Shown here: positions 16,720-26,100 of the stretch, one piece after another
Layout: each line of letters begins with the position of its first letter
Position numbering within the stretch: position 1 is the stretch's first letter
Assembly: GCA_021791615.1 (NCBI GenBank)
Contig: JAJYWG010000005.1
Coordinates: forward strand, 1 to 54,338
Direction: 5' to 3'
DNA from: Actinomycetes bacterium
Lineage (GTDB): Bacteria; Actinomycetota; Acidimicrobiia; Acidimicrobiales; RAAP-2
DNA length: 54,338 nucleotides
Notes under the pieces: model-generated
Told to the model about the DNA's origin: nothing
Database searches by the model: none
Seen by the model: only the letters and a program-made list of their open reading frames with translations
Made by a program: the position numbers and the translations under genes

Positions 16720-18255
16720 TCAGGGCAGCGGGCGGGCGTCGAACGTCGGGACGAGCGAACGGGCGGCCCGGGCCTCGTCGACCCGCCCGACCGGGGTCGA
16801 CTCGGGCCGCACTCGCAGGTCCTGCCCCTCGCCGGCGGCGGCAACGATGCGCTCGAATGCCTGGGCCAGGGCCTCGAGGGTCTGGAGGCTCTCGGTCTCG
16901 GTCGGCTCGACCATGAGCGCCTCGTCGACCACCAGGGGAAAGTACACCGTCGGGGAGTGGAACCCTTCGTCCAAGAGCGCCTTGGCGACGTCGAGGGCGC
17001 TCGCCCCGGTGCGTTTCTTGAGACCGGCGGCGGAGAGCACCACCTCGTGCATGCAGGGACGGTCGTACGCCACGTCGAGCACACCGGCCAGCCGGACCCG
17101 GAGCCAGTTGGCGTTCAGCACCGCTCGCTCGGCCACCCGGCGCAGGCCGTCACCCCCGTGCACCTCGAGGTAGGCGAGCGCCCGGGCCAGGACGAGCGCG
17201 TTGCCGTGCCAGGAGTGGACCCGCCCGATGGAGCGGGCCGGCAGGTGCCACTCGTAGGACGCCGCCGGCGCATCGCCGCCGCGCCGATCCCGGCGCACAG
17301 GACGCGGTCCCGGCAGGAACTCGGCCACACGCGCCGAGACGGCAACCGGTCCGGCACCCGGCCCTCCCCCGCCGTGGGGAGTGGCGAAGGTCTTGTGCAG
17401 GTTCATGTGGACGATGTCGAATCCCATGTCGCCCGGGCGCACCACGCCCAGGATCGCGTTGAGGTTCGCTCCGTCGTAGTAGAGCAGCCCCCCCACCTCG
17501 TGGACCGCGGCGGCGATCTCTTCGATCTGCTCTTCGAACAGACCGAGGGTGTTGGGGTTGGTGAGCATGATCCCGGCCACGTCGGGGCCGAGGACGCCGC
17601 GCAGCGCCGCCATGTCCACACAGCCCCGTTCGTCGGAGGGCACGGTCGTGACCTCGTAGCCCCCGAGGGCGACCGAGGCCGGGTTCGTGCCATGGGCCGA
17701 GTCGGGGATCACGACCCGGGAGCGGTGCTCTCCGTTCGCCTCGTGGAAGGCCCGCATGAGCAGCAGCCCGGTGAGCTCGCCCGCGGCGCCCGCTGCCGGC
17801 TGCAGCGTGCACGCCGCCATGCCGGTGATGGCGCACAGCGCGGCGTCGAGATCGGCCAGGAGAGCCAGCCACCCCTGGCACAGGCTCGCCGGGGCCGCCG
17901 GGTGGACGAGGGCGAGGCCCGGCAGGGCTGCCACCGCGTCGAAGGCCTTCGGGTTGTACTTCATCGTGCACGACCCGAGCGGGTACGCCCCGAGGTCGAC
18001 CGAGAACTGCCGGTGGCTGAGCCGGGTGAAATGGCCCACCAGGTCGCGTTCGGAGACCTCGGGCAGCGGCACCGGCGACACCCGGCGGTGCTCGGCCGGC
18101 ACGAGCTCTTCGACCCCCCACTCGGGGATCGCGGTGGTCCGGAGCTGCCAGGAGCGGCGCCCTGGCCGGGAGAGCTCGAAGAGGGTGGGCTCCGTTGCGC
18201 GCCCCATGAGGGGGGCGCCGGAGGCTTGCCCTCCCGCCGCCGGGCCCCGAGTCAC
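16720..18255 (-). CDS. gcvPB: Glycine dehydrogenase (decarboxylating) subunit 2
   Basis: This is the PLP-binding half of the split P-protein, which decarboxylates glycine and passes the aminomethyl group to the lipoyl H-protein. It has 511 residues from the GTG overlapping the gcvPA stop; an ATG 16 codons later gives 495. Characteristic segments are LGAYPLGSCTMKYNPK, IPDSAHGTNPASVALGGYEV, and HMNLHKTF, where the Lys forms the Schiff base with PLP. It works only with GcvPA, encoded immediately upstream with a GTGA overlap. It is the last gene of the merR-gcvT-gcvPA-gcvPB run. Confidence 0.93.
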   Translation of the reverse strand: MTRGPAAGGQASGAPLMGRATEPTLFELSRPGRRSWQLRTTAIPEWGVEELVPAEHRRVSPVPLPEVSERDLVGHFTRLSHRQFSVDLGAYPLGSCTMKYNPKAFDAVAALPGLALVHPAAPASLCQGWLALLADLDAALCAITGMAACTLQPAAGAAGELTGLLLMRAFHEANGEHRSRVVIPDSAHGTNPASVALGGYEVTTVPSDERGCVDMAALRGVLGPDVAGIMLTNPNTLGLFEEQIEEIAAAVHEVGGLLYYDGANLNAILGVVRPGDMGFDIVHMNLHKTFATPHGGGGPGAGPVAVSARVAEFLPGPRPVRRDRRGGDAPAASYEWHLPARSIGRVHSWHGNALVLARALAYLEVHGGDGLRRVAERAVLNANWLRVRLAGVLDVAYDRPCMHEVVLSAAGLKKRTGASALDVAKALLDEGFHSPTVYFPLVVDEALMVEPTETESLQTLEALAQAFERIVAAAGEGQDLRVRPESTPVGRVDEARAARSLVPTFDARPLP

Positions 18256-19664
18256 GAGCGCGCCGCCCGGTCCAGCGCCGCCACGTAGCGGTCGATCTCG
18301 TCTCGGGTGCGCCGTTCGGTCACGGCCACGAGGAGCCCGTGGGCGGCATCGCCGGCGCCGACCGAACCGTCCCCTTCCGGGCCCACCAGCGCGTCCAGCG
18401 CGACCCCGGCCAAGAAGCCCTCTTCGGCCATGCGCTCGACGACCGTGGCGGCCGGCACCCGCGTGCGCACGGCCAGCTCGCGCAGGATCGGAGTATCGCC
18501 GGTGAGGGGCAAGATCCCCTCGAGCGCCGACAGGGAGTCGCGCAGGTACCGGGTGCCCCGAGCGCAACGCAGCGCGACCTCGGCCAGGCCCTTCGTCCCG
18601 AGCCAGCCGAGCTGGACGGCTGCGGTCACCGCCATGAGGGTCTGGTTGGTGCAGACGTTCGACGTCGCCTTCTCGCGGCGGATGTCCTGCTCGCGGGCCC
18701 GGAGCGTGGTCACGTAGGCCGTGCGGCCGCCGCGGTCCACCGTCTCTCCGACCAGGCGCCCGGGGAGCCGGCGCACGTGGGCGGCCGCGCAGGCGAACAG
18801 CCCGAGGTACGGTCCGCCGAAGCCGAGCGGGGTCCCGAAGGCCTGCCCCTCGCCCACCACGACCCCGGCCCCCCACTCCCCGGGCGAGCGCAGGATCCCG
18901 GTCGCCACCGGGTCCGCCGCCGCGACCAGGACGGCTCCGTACGACGATGCCAGCCGCCCGAGACCCTCGACGTCCTCCAGGCACCCGAGGTAGTTGGGGT
19001 AGGCCACCACGATCACCCCAGGCGCCGGCGGAGCGGCGCTCCCCGGACCACCCGGACCACCCGGACCACCCGGCTCGGGCCAGCGGGTCCGCCCGTCGCA
19101 GAGCGCCACCTCGGCGACCTCGTGGCCGGCGCCGGCCGCCAGCGTCGCCAGCACCGCCCGCCAATGGGGATGGACCCCCGAGGACACCCAGACCACCGGC
19201 CGGCCGCTCGCCGCCACCCCCAGGTGGACGGCTTCGGCCAGGGCGCTCGCACCGTCGTAGAGCGAGGCGTTGGCAATCGGGAGCCCGGCCAGGCGAGCCA
19301 CCATGGTCTGGTACTCAAAGACGGCTTGGAGCACCCCTTGGGCGACTTCGGGCTGGTAAGGGGTGTAGGAGGTGACGAACTCGGAGCGCCCCGCGAGCGA
19401 GCGGACCACGGCCGGCACCTCGTGGTCGTAGGCGCCGGCGCCTGCGAAGCACACCAGGCGGTCGGCACGGGCGGCGTTGGCGTCGGCTCGCTGCTCGAAG
19501 CGCGCGAGCACGTCGGGCTCGGGGAGGCCGTCGGCCAGGTCGAGGCCCCCGGCCAAGCGGACGGCAGCCGGCACGGCGTCGAAGAGCTCGCCGATCGAGC
19601 CCAGCCCGAGAAAGCCGAGCATGCCGGCCACTTCGTCTTCGGTGTGCGGCAGGTAGTCGGACAT
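18252..19664 (-). CDS. gcvPA: Glycine dehydrogenase (decarboxylating) subunit 1
   Basis: This is the first half of the two-subunit P-protein of the glycine cleavage system. The 470-residue protein starts MSDYLPHTEDEVAGMLGFLG, the standard GcvPA opening. It contains SYTPYQPEVAQGVLQAVFEY, NASLYDGASALAEA and REKATSNVCTNQTLMA. A short Gly-Pro-Gly repeat around residue 195-205 is a local low-complexity insertion. The ATG overlaps the gcvT stop (ATGA), so translation is coupled. Many actinobacteria carry a single-chain GcvP instead of this split form. Confidence 0.93.
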   Translation of the reverse strand: MSDYLPHTEDEVAGMLGFLGLGSIGELFDAVPAAVRLAGGLDLADGLPEPDVLARFEQRADANAARADRLVCFAGAGAYDHEVPAVVRSLAGRSEFVTSYTPYQPEVAQGVLQAVFEYQTMVARLAGLPIANASLYDGASALAEAVHLGVAASGRPVVWVSSGVHPHWRAVLATLAAGAGHEVAEVALCDGRTRWPEPGGPGGPGGPGSAAPPAPGVIVVAYPNYLGCLEDVEGLGRLASSYGAVLVAAADPVATGILRSPGEWGAGVVVGEGQAFGTPLGFGGPYLGLFACAAAHVRRLPGRLVGETVDRGGRTAYVTTLRAREQDIRREKATSNVCTNQTLMAVTAAVQLGWLGTKGLAEVALRCARGTRYLRDSLSALEGILPLTGDTPILRELAVRTRVPAATVVERMAEEGFLAGVALDALVGPEGDGSVGAGDAAHGLLVAVTERRTRDEIDRYVAALDRAARS

Positions 19665-20800
19665 CAAGATCCGCCGTCTTGCGAGGACCTGCCCCCGGCG
19701 CCGGTCGTGTCCTCGGCGCCGGTCGTGTCCTCGGCGCCGGACCTCGGTGGCCAGAACGGCGTCGGGACGACCGTGGCTGGGATCTCGCGCCCGCGCACCA
19801 CCGCGCCCACCCGGTCGCCGTCGGTGAGCATCGCCGAGCGGTCGACCAGCGCCAGGGCGATCGCGCACCCGAGCATCGGCGAGTAGTTCCCGCTCGTGAC
19901 CTGCCCGACCCGGCGCTCCCCTGCCCGGAGCTCGTCACCCGAGCGGGCCGGCTGGCGACCGTCGAAGCGTAGGCCGACCAGGTGCCGGCGGGGACCGTCC
20001 TCGCGCTCGGTCACGAGCGCCCGTCGGCCGGTGAAAGCCGGCTTGTCCCAGCCGACCACCCACCCGAGGCCGGCTTGGAGTGGGGTGATCCCCTCCCCCA
20101 GCTCGTGGCCGTGCAGCGGCAGAGCAGCTTCGAGGCGAAGGGTGTCGCGCGCCCCCAGCCCCGCCGGGACCGCGCCGGCTGCGAGCACGGCTGCCCAGAA
20201 TGCCGGCGCGGCCGCCGCCGGCACCGCGCACTCGACGCCGTCCTCCCCGGTGTACCCGGTCCCCGCAGCCACGCAGTGCTCGCCTTGCCACTCGAACGCG
20301 GTCACCCCGAAATGGACCACCCCGGCCGCCTCGGGGCTCACCTGGGAGAGCACCCGACGGGCCTTGGGGCCTTGGACGGCCACCACGGCCCGGGACCCGG
20401 TCACGTCGGTCCCCCCGAGCGCGGCGAGCACCCGCTCGGTGTTGGAAGCGTTGGGCATGACGTGGAACAGCTCGGCCGACAGCCACCACACGATGAGATC
20501 GTCGGCCACCCAGCCCTCCTCGGTGAGCAGGTGGGTGTACTGGGCACGGCCCGGGGCGATCCGGGCGAGGTCGTTGGTGAGGGTGCGCTGGATGCGATCG
20601 GAGGCCTCGGGGCCGGCCAGCTCCACCGTGCCCAGGTGGCTCACGTCGAACGCGGCGGCGTGCGACCGGCACGCGCGGTGCTCGGCCACCGTGCCCTCGT
20701 AGGACAGGGGCATGGTCCAGCCCCCGAAGGACGTCATCTTCGCGCCGAGCTCCAGGTGCGATCGATGGAGCGGGGACGTGCGCAGGCCCGGTCCGGTCAC
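19664..20800 (-). CDS. gcvT: Aminomethyltransferase (glycine cleavage T-protein)
   Basis: GcvT transfers the methylene group from the aminomethylated H-protein to tetrahydrofolate, releasing ammonia. From the GTG at 20800 it has 378 residues and begins MTGPGLRTSPLHRSHLELGA. The folate-binding core has FGGWTMPLSYEG, DVSHLGTVELAGPEA, GYTGEDGVE and RDTLRLEAALPLHGHEL. The tail after about 355 carries a duplicated EDTTGA repeat and is not part of the fold. It lies 10 bp after the nuclease-like gene and overlaps gcvPA. No gcvH lies between gcvT and gcvPA, where it is often found. Confidence 0.93.
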   Translation of the reverse strand: MTGPGLRTSPLHRSHLELGAKMTSFGGWTMPLSYEGTVAEHRACRSHAAAFDVSHLGTVELAGPEASDRIQRTLTNDLARIAPGRAQYTHLLTEEGWVADDLIVWWLSAELFHVMPNASNTERVLAALGGTDVTGSRAVVAVQGPKARRVLSQVSPEAAGVVHFGVTAFEWQGEHCVAAGTGYTGEDGVECAVPAAAAPAFWAAVLAAGAVPAGLGARDTLRLEAALPLHGHELGEGITPLQAGLGWVVGWDKPAFTGRRALVTEREDGPRRHLVGLRFDGRQPARSGDELRAGERRVGQVTSGNYSPMLGCAIALALVDRSAMLTDGDRVGAVVRGREIPATVVPTPFWPPRSGAEDTTGAEDTTGAGGRSSQDGGS

Positions 20801-20810
20801 GGGGCGCAGC

Positions 20811-21203
20811 CTACGCGGCAGCCGGAGGCGGGTAGGCCAGGCCGTGGTGCTCGACGAGGGCCAGGAAGTCGCGCTGGTAGACCACGACGATGGGGACCTC
20901 GGGGTAGAGGTGGCGCATGCGCCGCACCTTGGCGTTCTTGCGGGTGACGAGACGCTGGTCGGCGGTGGTGAGCTCGACGAACACCCCGGGGTCAGGGAGC
21001 CAGAAGTCGGGCCGGAAGGCCGTGGCCGCCGCCCCGGTCGCCTCCCAGGACAGGACGAACTCGACCGGCTCGTACTCCCAGTCGATCCGGTGGACGTCGA
21101 GCAGGGCCGCAAAGAGCCGCTCGGATGGATGGGCGAACCGCACCCGGCCCGCCCGCCGCCCCGCGGGGTGGGTGTTCGACGGCAAGGGGCGGCGCTCGGT
21201 CAC
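20811..21203 (-). CDS. Small PD-(D/E)XK nuclease-like protein
   Basis: The 130-residue product has the segment FRPDFWLPDPGVFVELTT, then TRKNAKVRRMRHLYPEVPIV. A PD, an E-L-T about ten residues later and a following basic helix resemble the PD-(D/E)XK nuclease core, with Thr where Lys often is. I recall a similar module in actinobacteria near or fused to hypoxanthine phosphoribosyltransferase, but no such gene is here. It might also be a DNA- or nucleotide-binding domain without catalysis. Its GTG overlaps the merR stop by GTGA, and gcvT follows by 10 bp, so it is co-transcribed with the glycine cleavage genes. Confidence 0.6.
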   Translation of the reverse strand: MTERRPLPSNTHPAGRRAGRVRFAHPSERLFAALLDVHRIDWEYEPVEFVLSWEATGAAATAFRPDFWLPDPGVFVELTTADQRLVTRKNAKVRRMRHLYPEVPIVVVYQRDFLALVEHHGLAYPPPAAA

Positions 21204-21766
21204 GCCCCGGCAGCTCGGCCCAGCGGCTTGGCGGTCTGCCCTTCCCTCGCCGGGACGCGCCCGCCGTGCCCCGGGCCGGCCTCGCGGCCGGCCTCCTTGG
21301 CGGGAGCCCCGGCGATGTCCGCGATGTCGGCGTCCAGCTCGCCGACGACGCCCGACAGGGGCACGATGTTGAAGACGCCCTGCCCCCCGGCGAGCAGGTC
21401 CACCACTTCGCCGTTGGAACGGGCCAGGATCGAGCGGGTACCGGTCAGGACCAGGTTGGCCGAGGCCAGGTCGCTCCCGAGGTCTTCCCGCAGGCACTCG
21501 ACCGCCCGGCGGGCTGACCGGAGCGAGACACCGGCGTCGAGGAGCTGCTTGATGACCTTGAGCTCGAGCAGGTCGCGGTAGGAGTAGCGCCGCTTGGTCC
21601 CGCTCCCGCGGGCCTCGGCCACCGACGGGCGCAGGAGGCCGGTACGGGCCCAGTAGTCGAGCTGGCGGTAGCTGATGCCCACCAGCGTGCACACCTGGGG
21701 ACCGCTCCAGCCCCCGGCGGCTGCTCCGGCTCCCTCCGTCGATTGCTCGTGCTGCTCGCCTTGCAT
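21200..21766 (-). CDS. MerR-family regulator (Rv1830-like)
   Basis: The 188-residue protein has an N-terminal winged helix-turn-helix (VCTLVGISYRQLDYWARTGL, about 25-44, then KRRYSYRDLLELKVIKQLLD). A C-terminal part follows with NGEVVDLLAGGQGVFNIVPL. Both parts resemble mycobacterial Rv1830, which is encoded beside gcvB. Residues after about 155 are disordered. The ATG has GGGAGG at good spacing. As the first gene before gcvT-gcvPA-gcvPB, with overlapping or nearly adjacent genes, it probably regulates its own operon. The inducer is unknown. Confidence 0.85.
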   Translation of the reverse strand: MQGEQHEQSTEGAGAAAGGWSGPQVCTLVGISYRQLDYWARTGLLRPSVAEARGSGTKRRYSYRDLLELKVIKQLLDAGVSLRSARRAVECLREDLGSDLASANLVLTGTRSILARSNGEVVDLLAGGQGVFNIVPLSGVVGELDADIADIAGAPAKEAGREAGPGHGGRVPAREGQTAKPLGRAAGA

Positions 21767-21808
21767 CCGGCCCTCCCGACGTGCTCCGGCCCATGATCCG
21801 ACGAGCCC

Positions 21809-21814
21809 ATCCTA
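21809..21814 (-). promoter_or_regulatory. Candidate -10 box of the merR-gcv operon
   Basis: TAGGAT on the minus strand lies about 43 nt before the merR ATG, leaving room for the GGGAGG ribosome site. No clear -35 is seen. No gcvT glycine-riboswitch pattern was recognised in the short leader. Confidence 0.3.
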
Positions 21815-21839
21815 GCGGGCGCGGGTCACAGCCGCGTAG

Positions 21840-22958
21840 TTACGCCGGCGTGGTCCTTTTCGGCGAGGCTGGGTCGTCTGTCGGGGACGCCTCGGGCGCC
21901 GCCCAGGCGAGCACCGGTCCGCGGACCGCCAGGCCGACCCGGGTCCCGCCGGTCCACGGCCTGCCTCCGGTGGTACGGACGACCACCTCCCGGGGCCCCG
22001 CGGGGAGGTCCGTCTCCACCCGGACCACGGCGTCGTGGCCGAAGTACTCGTAGCTGGCAACCCGGCCGCCGATGTCGCCGGGCCCCGGCTCGGCCACGAG
22101 CACGACCTGCTCGGGCCGTACCAGGACGGTGACCTCCCCCGCGCCACCGCTCGGCGCAGGCCCTGCGACGCCGCCGCCGACCTCCAGGCTCCCGAGGGCG
22201 GTGTCGACCGTCCTCGCCCCGGGGGCCAGGCGGCCGCTGATCAGGTTGGCGTCGCCGACGAACCGGGCCACGTCGGGGTCGGCGGGGCGGGCGTAGAGGT
22301 GCTCGGGGGTGCCCATCTGGGCGATCCGGCCGCTGCCGATGACGGCGACGTGGTCGGCCCAGCTCAGGGCCTCGTCCTGGTCGTGGGTGACCAGCAGGGC
22401 GGTGGTGCCGGCCCGGCGCAGGACCGAACGGACGTCGGCTCGGACCTCCGCCCGCAGGCTCGGGTCGAGCGAGGAGTACGGCTCGTCCAAGAGCACCAGC
22501 TCCGGCCGGACGGCCAGGGCCCGAGCCAGGGCCACGCGCTGCTGCTGGCCCCCCGAGAGCTCGTGGGGGTAGCGATGGCCCATGCCGCGCATCCCCACCA
22601 GCTCCAAAAGGTCGCCGATCGCGCCCGATCGCCTCTCCGCCCGGGGGACGCCAAATGCCACGTTGCGCCCCACGGTGAGGTGCGGGAACAGCGCGCCCTC
22701 TTGGGGGACGTAGCCGATCTTGCGGTGCTCGGGAGCGGTGCGGTGGCGGGGTCCGTCGAGGAGCGTGCCCCCGAGCGACACGCTCCCGCGGTCGGCCCGG
22801 TCAAAGCCGGCCACGATGCGCAGCAGCGTCGTCTTGCCGCTGCCCGAGGGCCCGAGCATCGCCGTGAGCGAGCCGGCCGGCACCTCCAGGTCCACACCTC
22901 GCAGGACGCTCTGGGTGCCGAAGGACTTCCACACGTCGGAGATCACCAGGCCGTTCAT
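21840..22958 (-). CDS. ABC transporter ATP-binding protein, iron(III)/FbpC-like
   Basis: This is an ATPase subunit of an importer, 372 residues. It has Walker A GPSGSGKTT (about 37-45), signature LSGGQQQR, Walker B LVLLDEP followed by YSSLDP, and the H-loop THDQDE. Residues after about 240 form a TOBE-type regulatory domain including VTVLVRPEQVVLV. The overall layout is like FbpC/FutC or PotA ATPases for iron or polyamine uptake. The ATG at 22958 has AGGTGA at good spacing; a GTG two codons earlier is possible. No permease or binding protein gene is adjacent in this window, so its transporter is unknown. Confidence 0.8.
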   Translation of the reverse strand: MNGLVISDVWKSFGTQSVLRGVDLEVPAGSLTAMLGPSGSGKTTLLRIVAGFDRADRGSVSLGGTLLDGPRHRTAPEHRKIGYVPQEGALFPHLTVGRNVAFGVPRAERRSGAIGDLLELVGMRGMGHRYPHELSGGQQQRVALARALAVRPELVLLDEPYSSLDPSLRAEVRADVRSVLRRAGTTALLVTHDQDEALSWADHVAVIGSGRIAQMGTPEHLYARPADPDVARFVGDANLISGRLAPGARTVDTALGSLEVGGGVAGPAPSGGAGEVTVLVRPEQVVLVAEPGPGDIGGRVASYEYFGHDAVVRVETDLPAGPREVVVRTTGGRPWTGGTRVGLAVRGPVLAWAAPEASPTDDPASPKRTTPA

Positions 22959-22982
22959 GCGCACATCACCTCTGCGCCGACG

Positions 22983-23002
22983 CCGCGGTCTGCGCTCCGC
23001 GG
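22983..23002 (-). terminator. Weak hairpin after the pilin-like operon
   Basis: CCGCGG and CCGCGG flank an 8-nt loop about 100 bp after the stop of the glycine-rich gene. No T-run follows, so termination is only a possibility. Confidence 0.2.
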
Positions 23003-23102
23003 CCGAGCAGGCCGCGCACTCGTGCGCATCGCGCCGGGTGGCGGCAGGGCCGCGGCTCGTCGCAGCGAGGCTACCCGGCCGAGCTGCCCACCCGAGCCCC
23101 GG

Positions 23103-26100
23103 TCACGAGGTCGACCATGTCGTGAGCTTGGCATTCGACGTGATCACGGGGATGGACTTCTCGGCGACGTTGGTGACGGTACCGGGCTTGAGGGTCGAGT
23201 ACACGACGCCGCCCGAGCACTGGGAGGGCGATGTGGTGCCGCCGGCAGTTGTGGTGCATGTGTTGGTCGCGAGCGTGGGCGTCCCCAACGTGACCCCGCC
23301 CGGCGCCGCGGTGGCAACCCACGACGAACCCCCGCTCCCGCCGCACTTTGTCTTTGTCGTCCCGCCAGAACCGGCGGCCCACCCGCCGCCGCCCCCGCCT
23401 GCGGCCGACCCGCTGAGCGAGCCGTTGGAGCCGTTTGCCGCGACCGGCGTTCCGGTGAGCTTGCCCTTTGTGCCCCCGGCGAGGCCGCCCGAGTCGGGGC
23501 TCCCTTTCGCGTAGTCCCCGAGTGTCACGTGTGTCCTTGTCGCAGGGCCGCTGAACACGCTCCCGGCGCTCCCGCCGACGTCACCGGCCACCGTGCAGCT
23601 TGTCGCCGACGCCCCGCCACCACCACCGCCTGCGGCCACCACCAGCACGCACGGCGCGCTGGTGGTCGAGGTGCACAGGGGGGTCGCCGCCGCCGAGCAT
23701 GTCGTGGCACCCGCTGCCTTCTCGAGGCAGATGGCACTGGCGCCGCCGCCGCCGCCGCCCAGCCCCTGTGTCTTGCCTGTGGGCTTGGAGAAGCCGCCGT
23801 CGGCGAACCCCTTGCCGCCCGAGCCGTAGAAGCCCGAGCACCCCGTCAGCACCGCGATCGGCTCTGTGCTCGACCCGGTGACCGTCACCGAGACCAGTGC
23901 GCCTGGCCCTCCGACACCCCCCGATGTCCCCGAGGCACCGCCACCGCCGCCCACCTGGACGTGCCAGGAGGTCGTACCGCCCGTGCTCTCCAGTGTCGCC
24001 GCCGTGGCCGTGACGCTGCACGACCCGGCATGGCGCTGGGTGACCGTGATCTTCAATGTGGCTTGGATCGATCCCGTGCCTCCTGGCGCGGCTGCGCTCG
24101 CGCCGGCGCATACTGTGTAGAGCCCGTCGATCTCCGACGTGTTGACTGTGCATGAGTTGACGGCGCCACGGCCACCGAGGCTCCCTGCGTCCACTGTCAC
24201 CTTGCCGGCTGTGGCGTGCAGCGCGACTGCACTTGTCGTGTCGACCCAGGAGGAGCCGCCCCCGCCGCCGCCGCTACCCCCGCCATTCAGCCCGCAGGAC
24301 GACGCACCGCCACCGCCGCCGCCGGCGAACCCTCCACCGCCCCCGGGTCCCCCCGACTCCGAACCCAGTGTGACTCCCAGAGCACCATAGGTATCTGTGT
24401 TGTGCGTCGCACCCTGGCCGCCTGCCCCGCCGGGGCTTCCTCCACCAGAGCTCCCGCCATTGCCGGCGTTGCCGCCGCCGCCGCCGCCGGCCGACCCGCT
24501 CGCACCTCCGCCACCGTACGCGCCGTCGCGGGCGTTGCCCCCGGTGCTGCCGTCGAAACCCTTGCCGGCGTGCGAACCGGCGCTCGCCGTGAAGCTACTG
24601 CCCGCTGAAATCGCGCTGGCTCCGCCCGTCCCCGACCCTGCTGTCCCAGAGCATGCCGGCATACCCCCGCCACCGCCACCGCCCGCCACCACCAGCAGCG
24701 TTGTCGCCGAGCAGCTCGAGCTTGTCCCGGTGCAGACGGCAGTGGCCCCTCCGCCACCGCCGGCCGCGGACATTGTCCCGTTGTATGTGCACGAGCCCAA
24801 GTCAAGGAAGCCGCACCCGACCGGGGTCGTCACTTTGTAGTGCCCTTTCTCTCCGCTCCCCCCCGAGGCATACCCGGCGCCTCCCGAGCCCGGAAGGATG
24901 GTCGATCCTGTCCTCTTGACGCCACCCCCGCCGCAGCCCACCTCGTAGGTAAAGGTCTGCCCGGCCGTGACGGCAAGTGTCTTTACCACGACGCCCGAAC
25001 CGTCCCCACCGCTGCCGCCCGCGGGTGTCGCGCCACCGGCCGCGCCGCCGCCGCCACCGGCGCCGCCGTCAACGGTCAGCTTCAGCTTGCCGGACTTGGG
25101 CACGGTGAAGTGCTCGACGCTCCCGCACGTCTCGGTCAGCGCGAGCGTGTCTCCCGAGGTCGCCGTGTAGTGCGCGAACACCTGGCCGGTCCCGAACGGC
25201 GCCGTGTAGGCCTGATAGACGAGACCGGGAAACGAGGCGTCGACGTACGACGACCCGCCGCCGCCACCGCCGCCACCGCCGCAGGCGACCCCGGTCCCTC
25301 CGCTGCCGCCGCCCCAGTAGCCGCCGCCGCCGCCGCCGCTGTCCCCGCCGGTTGTCTGGGTGACCCCCGCGCCCCCGTTGTGCCCTGTGCCGCGATTGCC
25401 TGTCTGAGAGGAGAAGAGACCGAAGATGATCGAGTACCCAGTCCCCTTGGCACCCGGTCCGGTCTGGGTCCCGCCGCCGGCTGGACCGGTTGTGTCACCC
25501 GACGTGAAACCGAAGAATGTGTAGGTGGTCCCCTTCCCCCCCGACCCGCCTGTCATGCTGCCGCCGGCGCCGCCGGCGCCGCCGCCGCTCCCCGAGCACA
25601 CGGTCTCCCCGCCGCCGCCGCCTCCTCCCGCGACGGCGAGGACGCACGGAGCGTTCGGGGTCGCGCCTGTGCACACCGGAGTGGTCGGCCCGCACGCCGT
25701 GGCGTGTGTCGGGCCCGTGGTGCTCTCCAGGCACAGCGCCGACGCTCCGCCGCCACCGCCGCCGTCATAGCCCCCCGATCCACCCTTGCCGTAGCCTGTG
25801 CCCCCCTGGTTGTGGCCCGGCCCGCCTCCTGTGACCGGGCTCACTCCGGCCTTGCCCGGGTCACCGGCGAAGATGTCCTCGTCGGCCGGTGTCGAGGACA
25901 GGCCCGTGATGGTGATGGAGAGAGCCGCTCCCGGCCCCGGCGCGCCGCCCGGCGAGATGATGTCGGATGTCCCGGTCCCTCCGGTCCCCCCCGACCCGCC
26001 GTACATCGTGGCACTGAACGTCACCTTGGGATGTGTCACGGCGGGAGGCGGGAGGGGCACCGATGTCCACGACGAGGTCGCGGCGACGCTCACGGCCGAG

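Noticed and set aside
16720..19164. A single 814-residue frame that looks like a fused GcvP
   Set aside because: The upstream part is an out-of-frame translation of gcvPA. The true GcvPA lies in another frame and overlaps gcvPB by GTGA.
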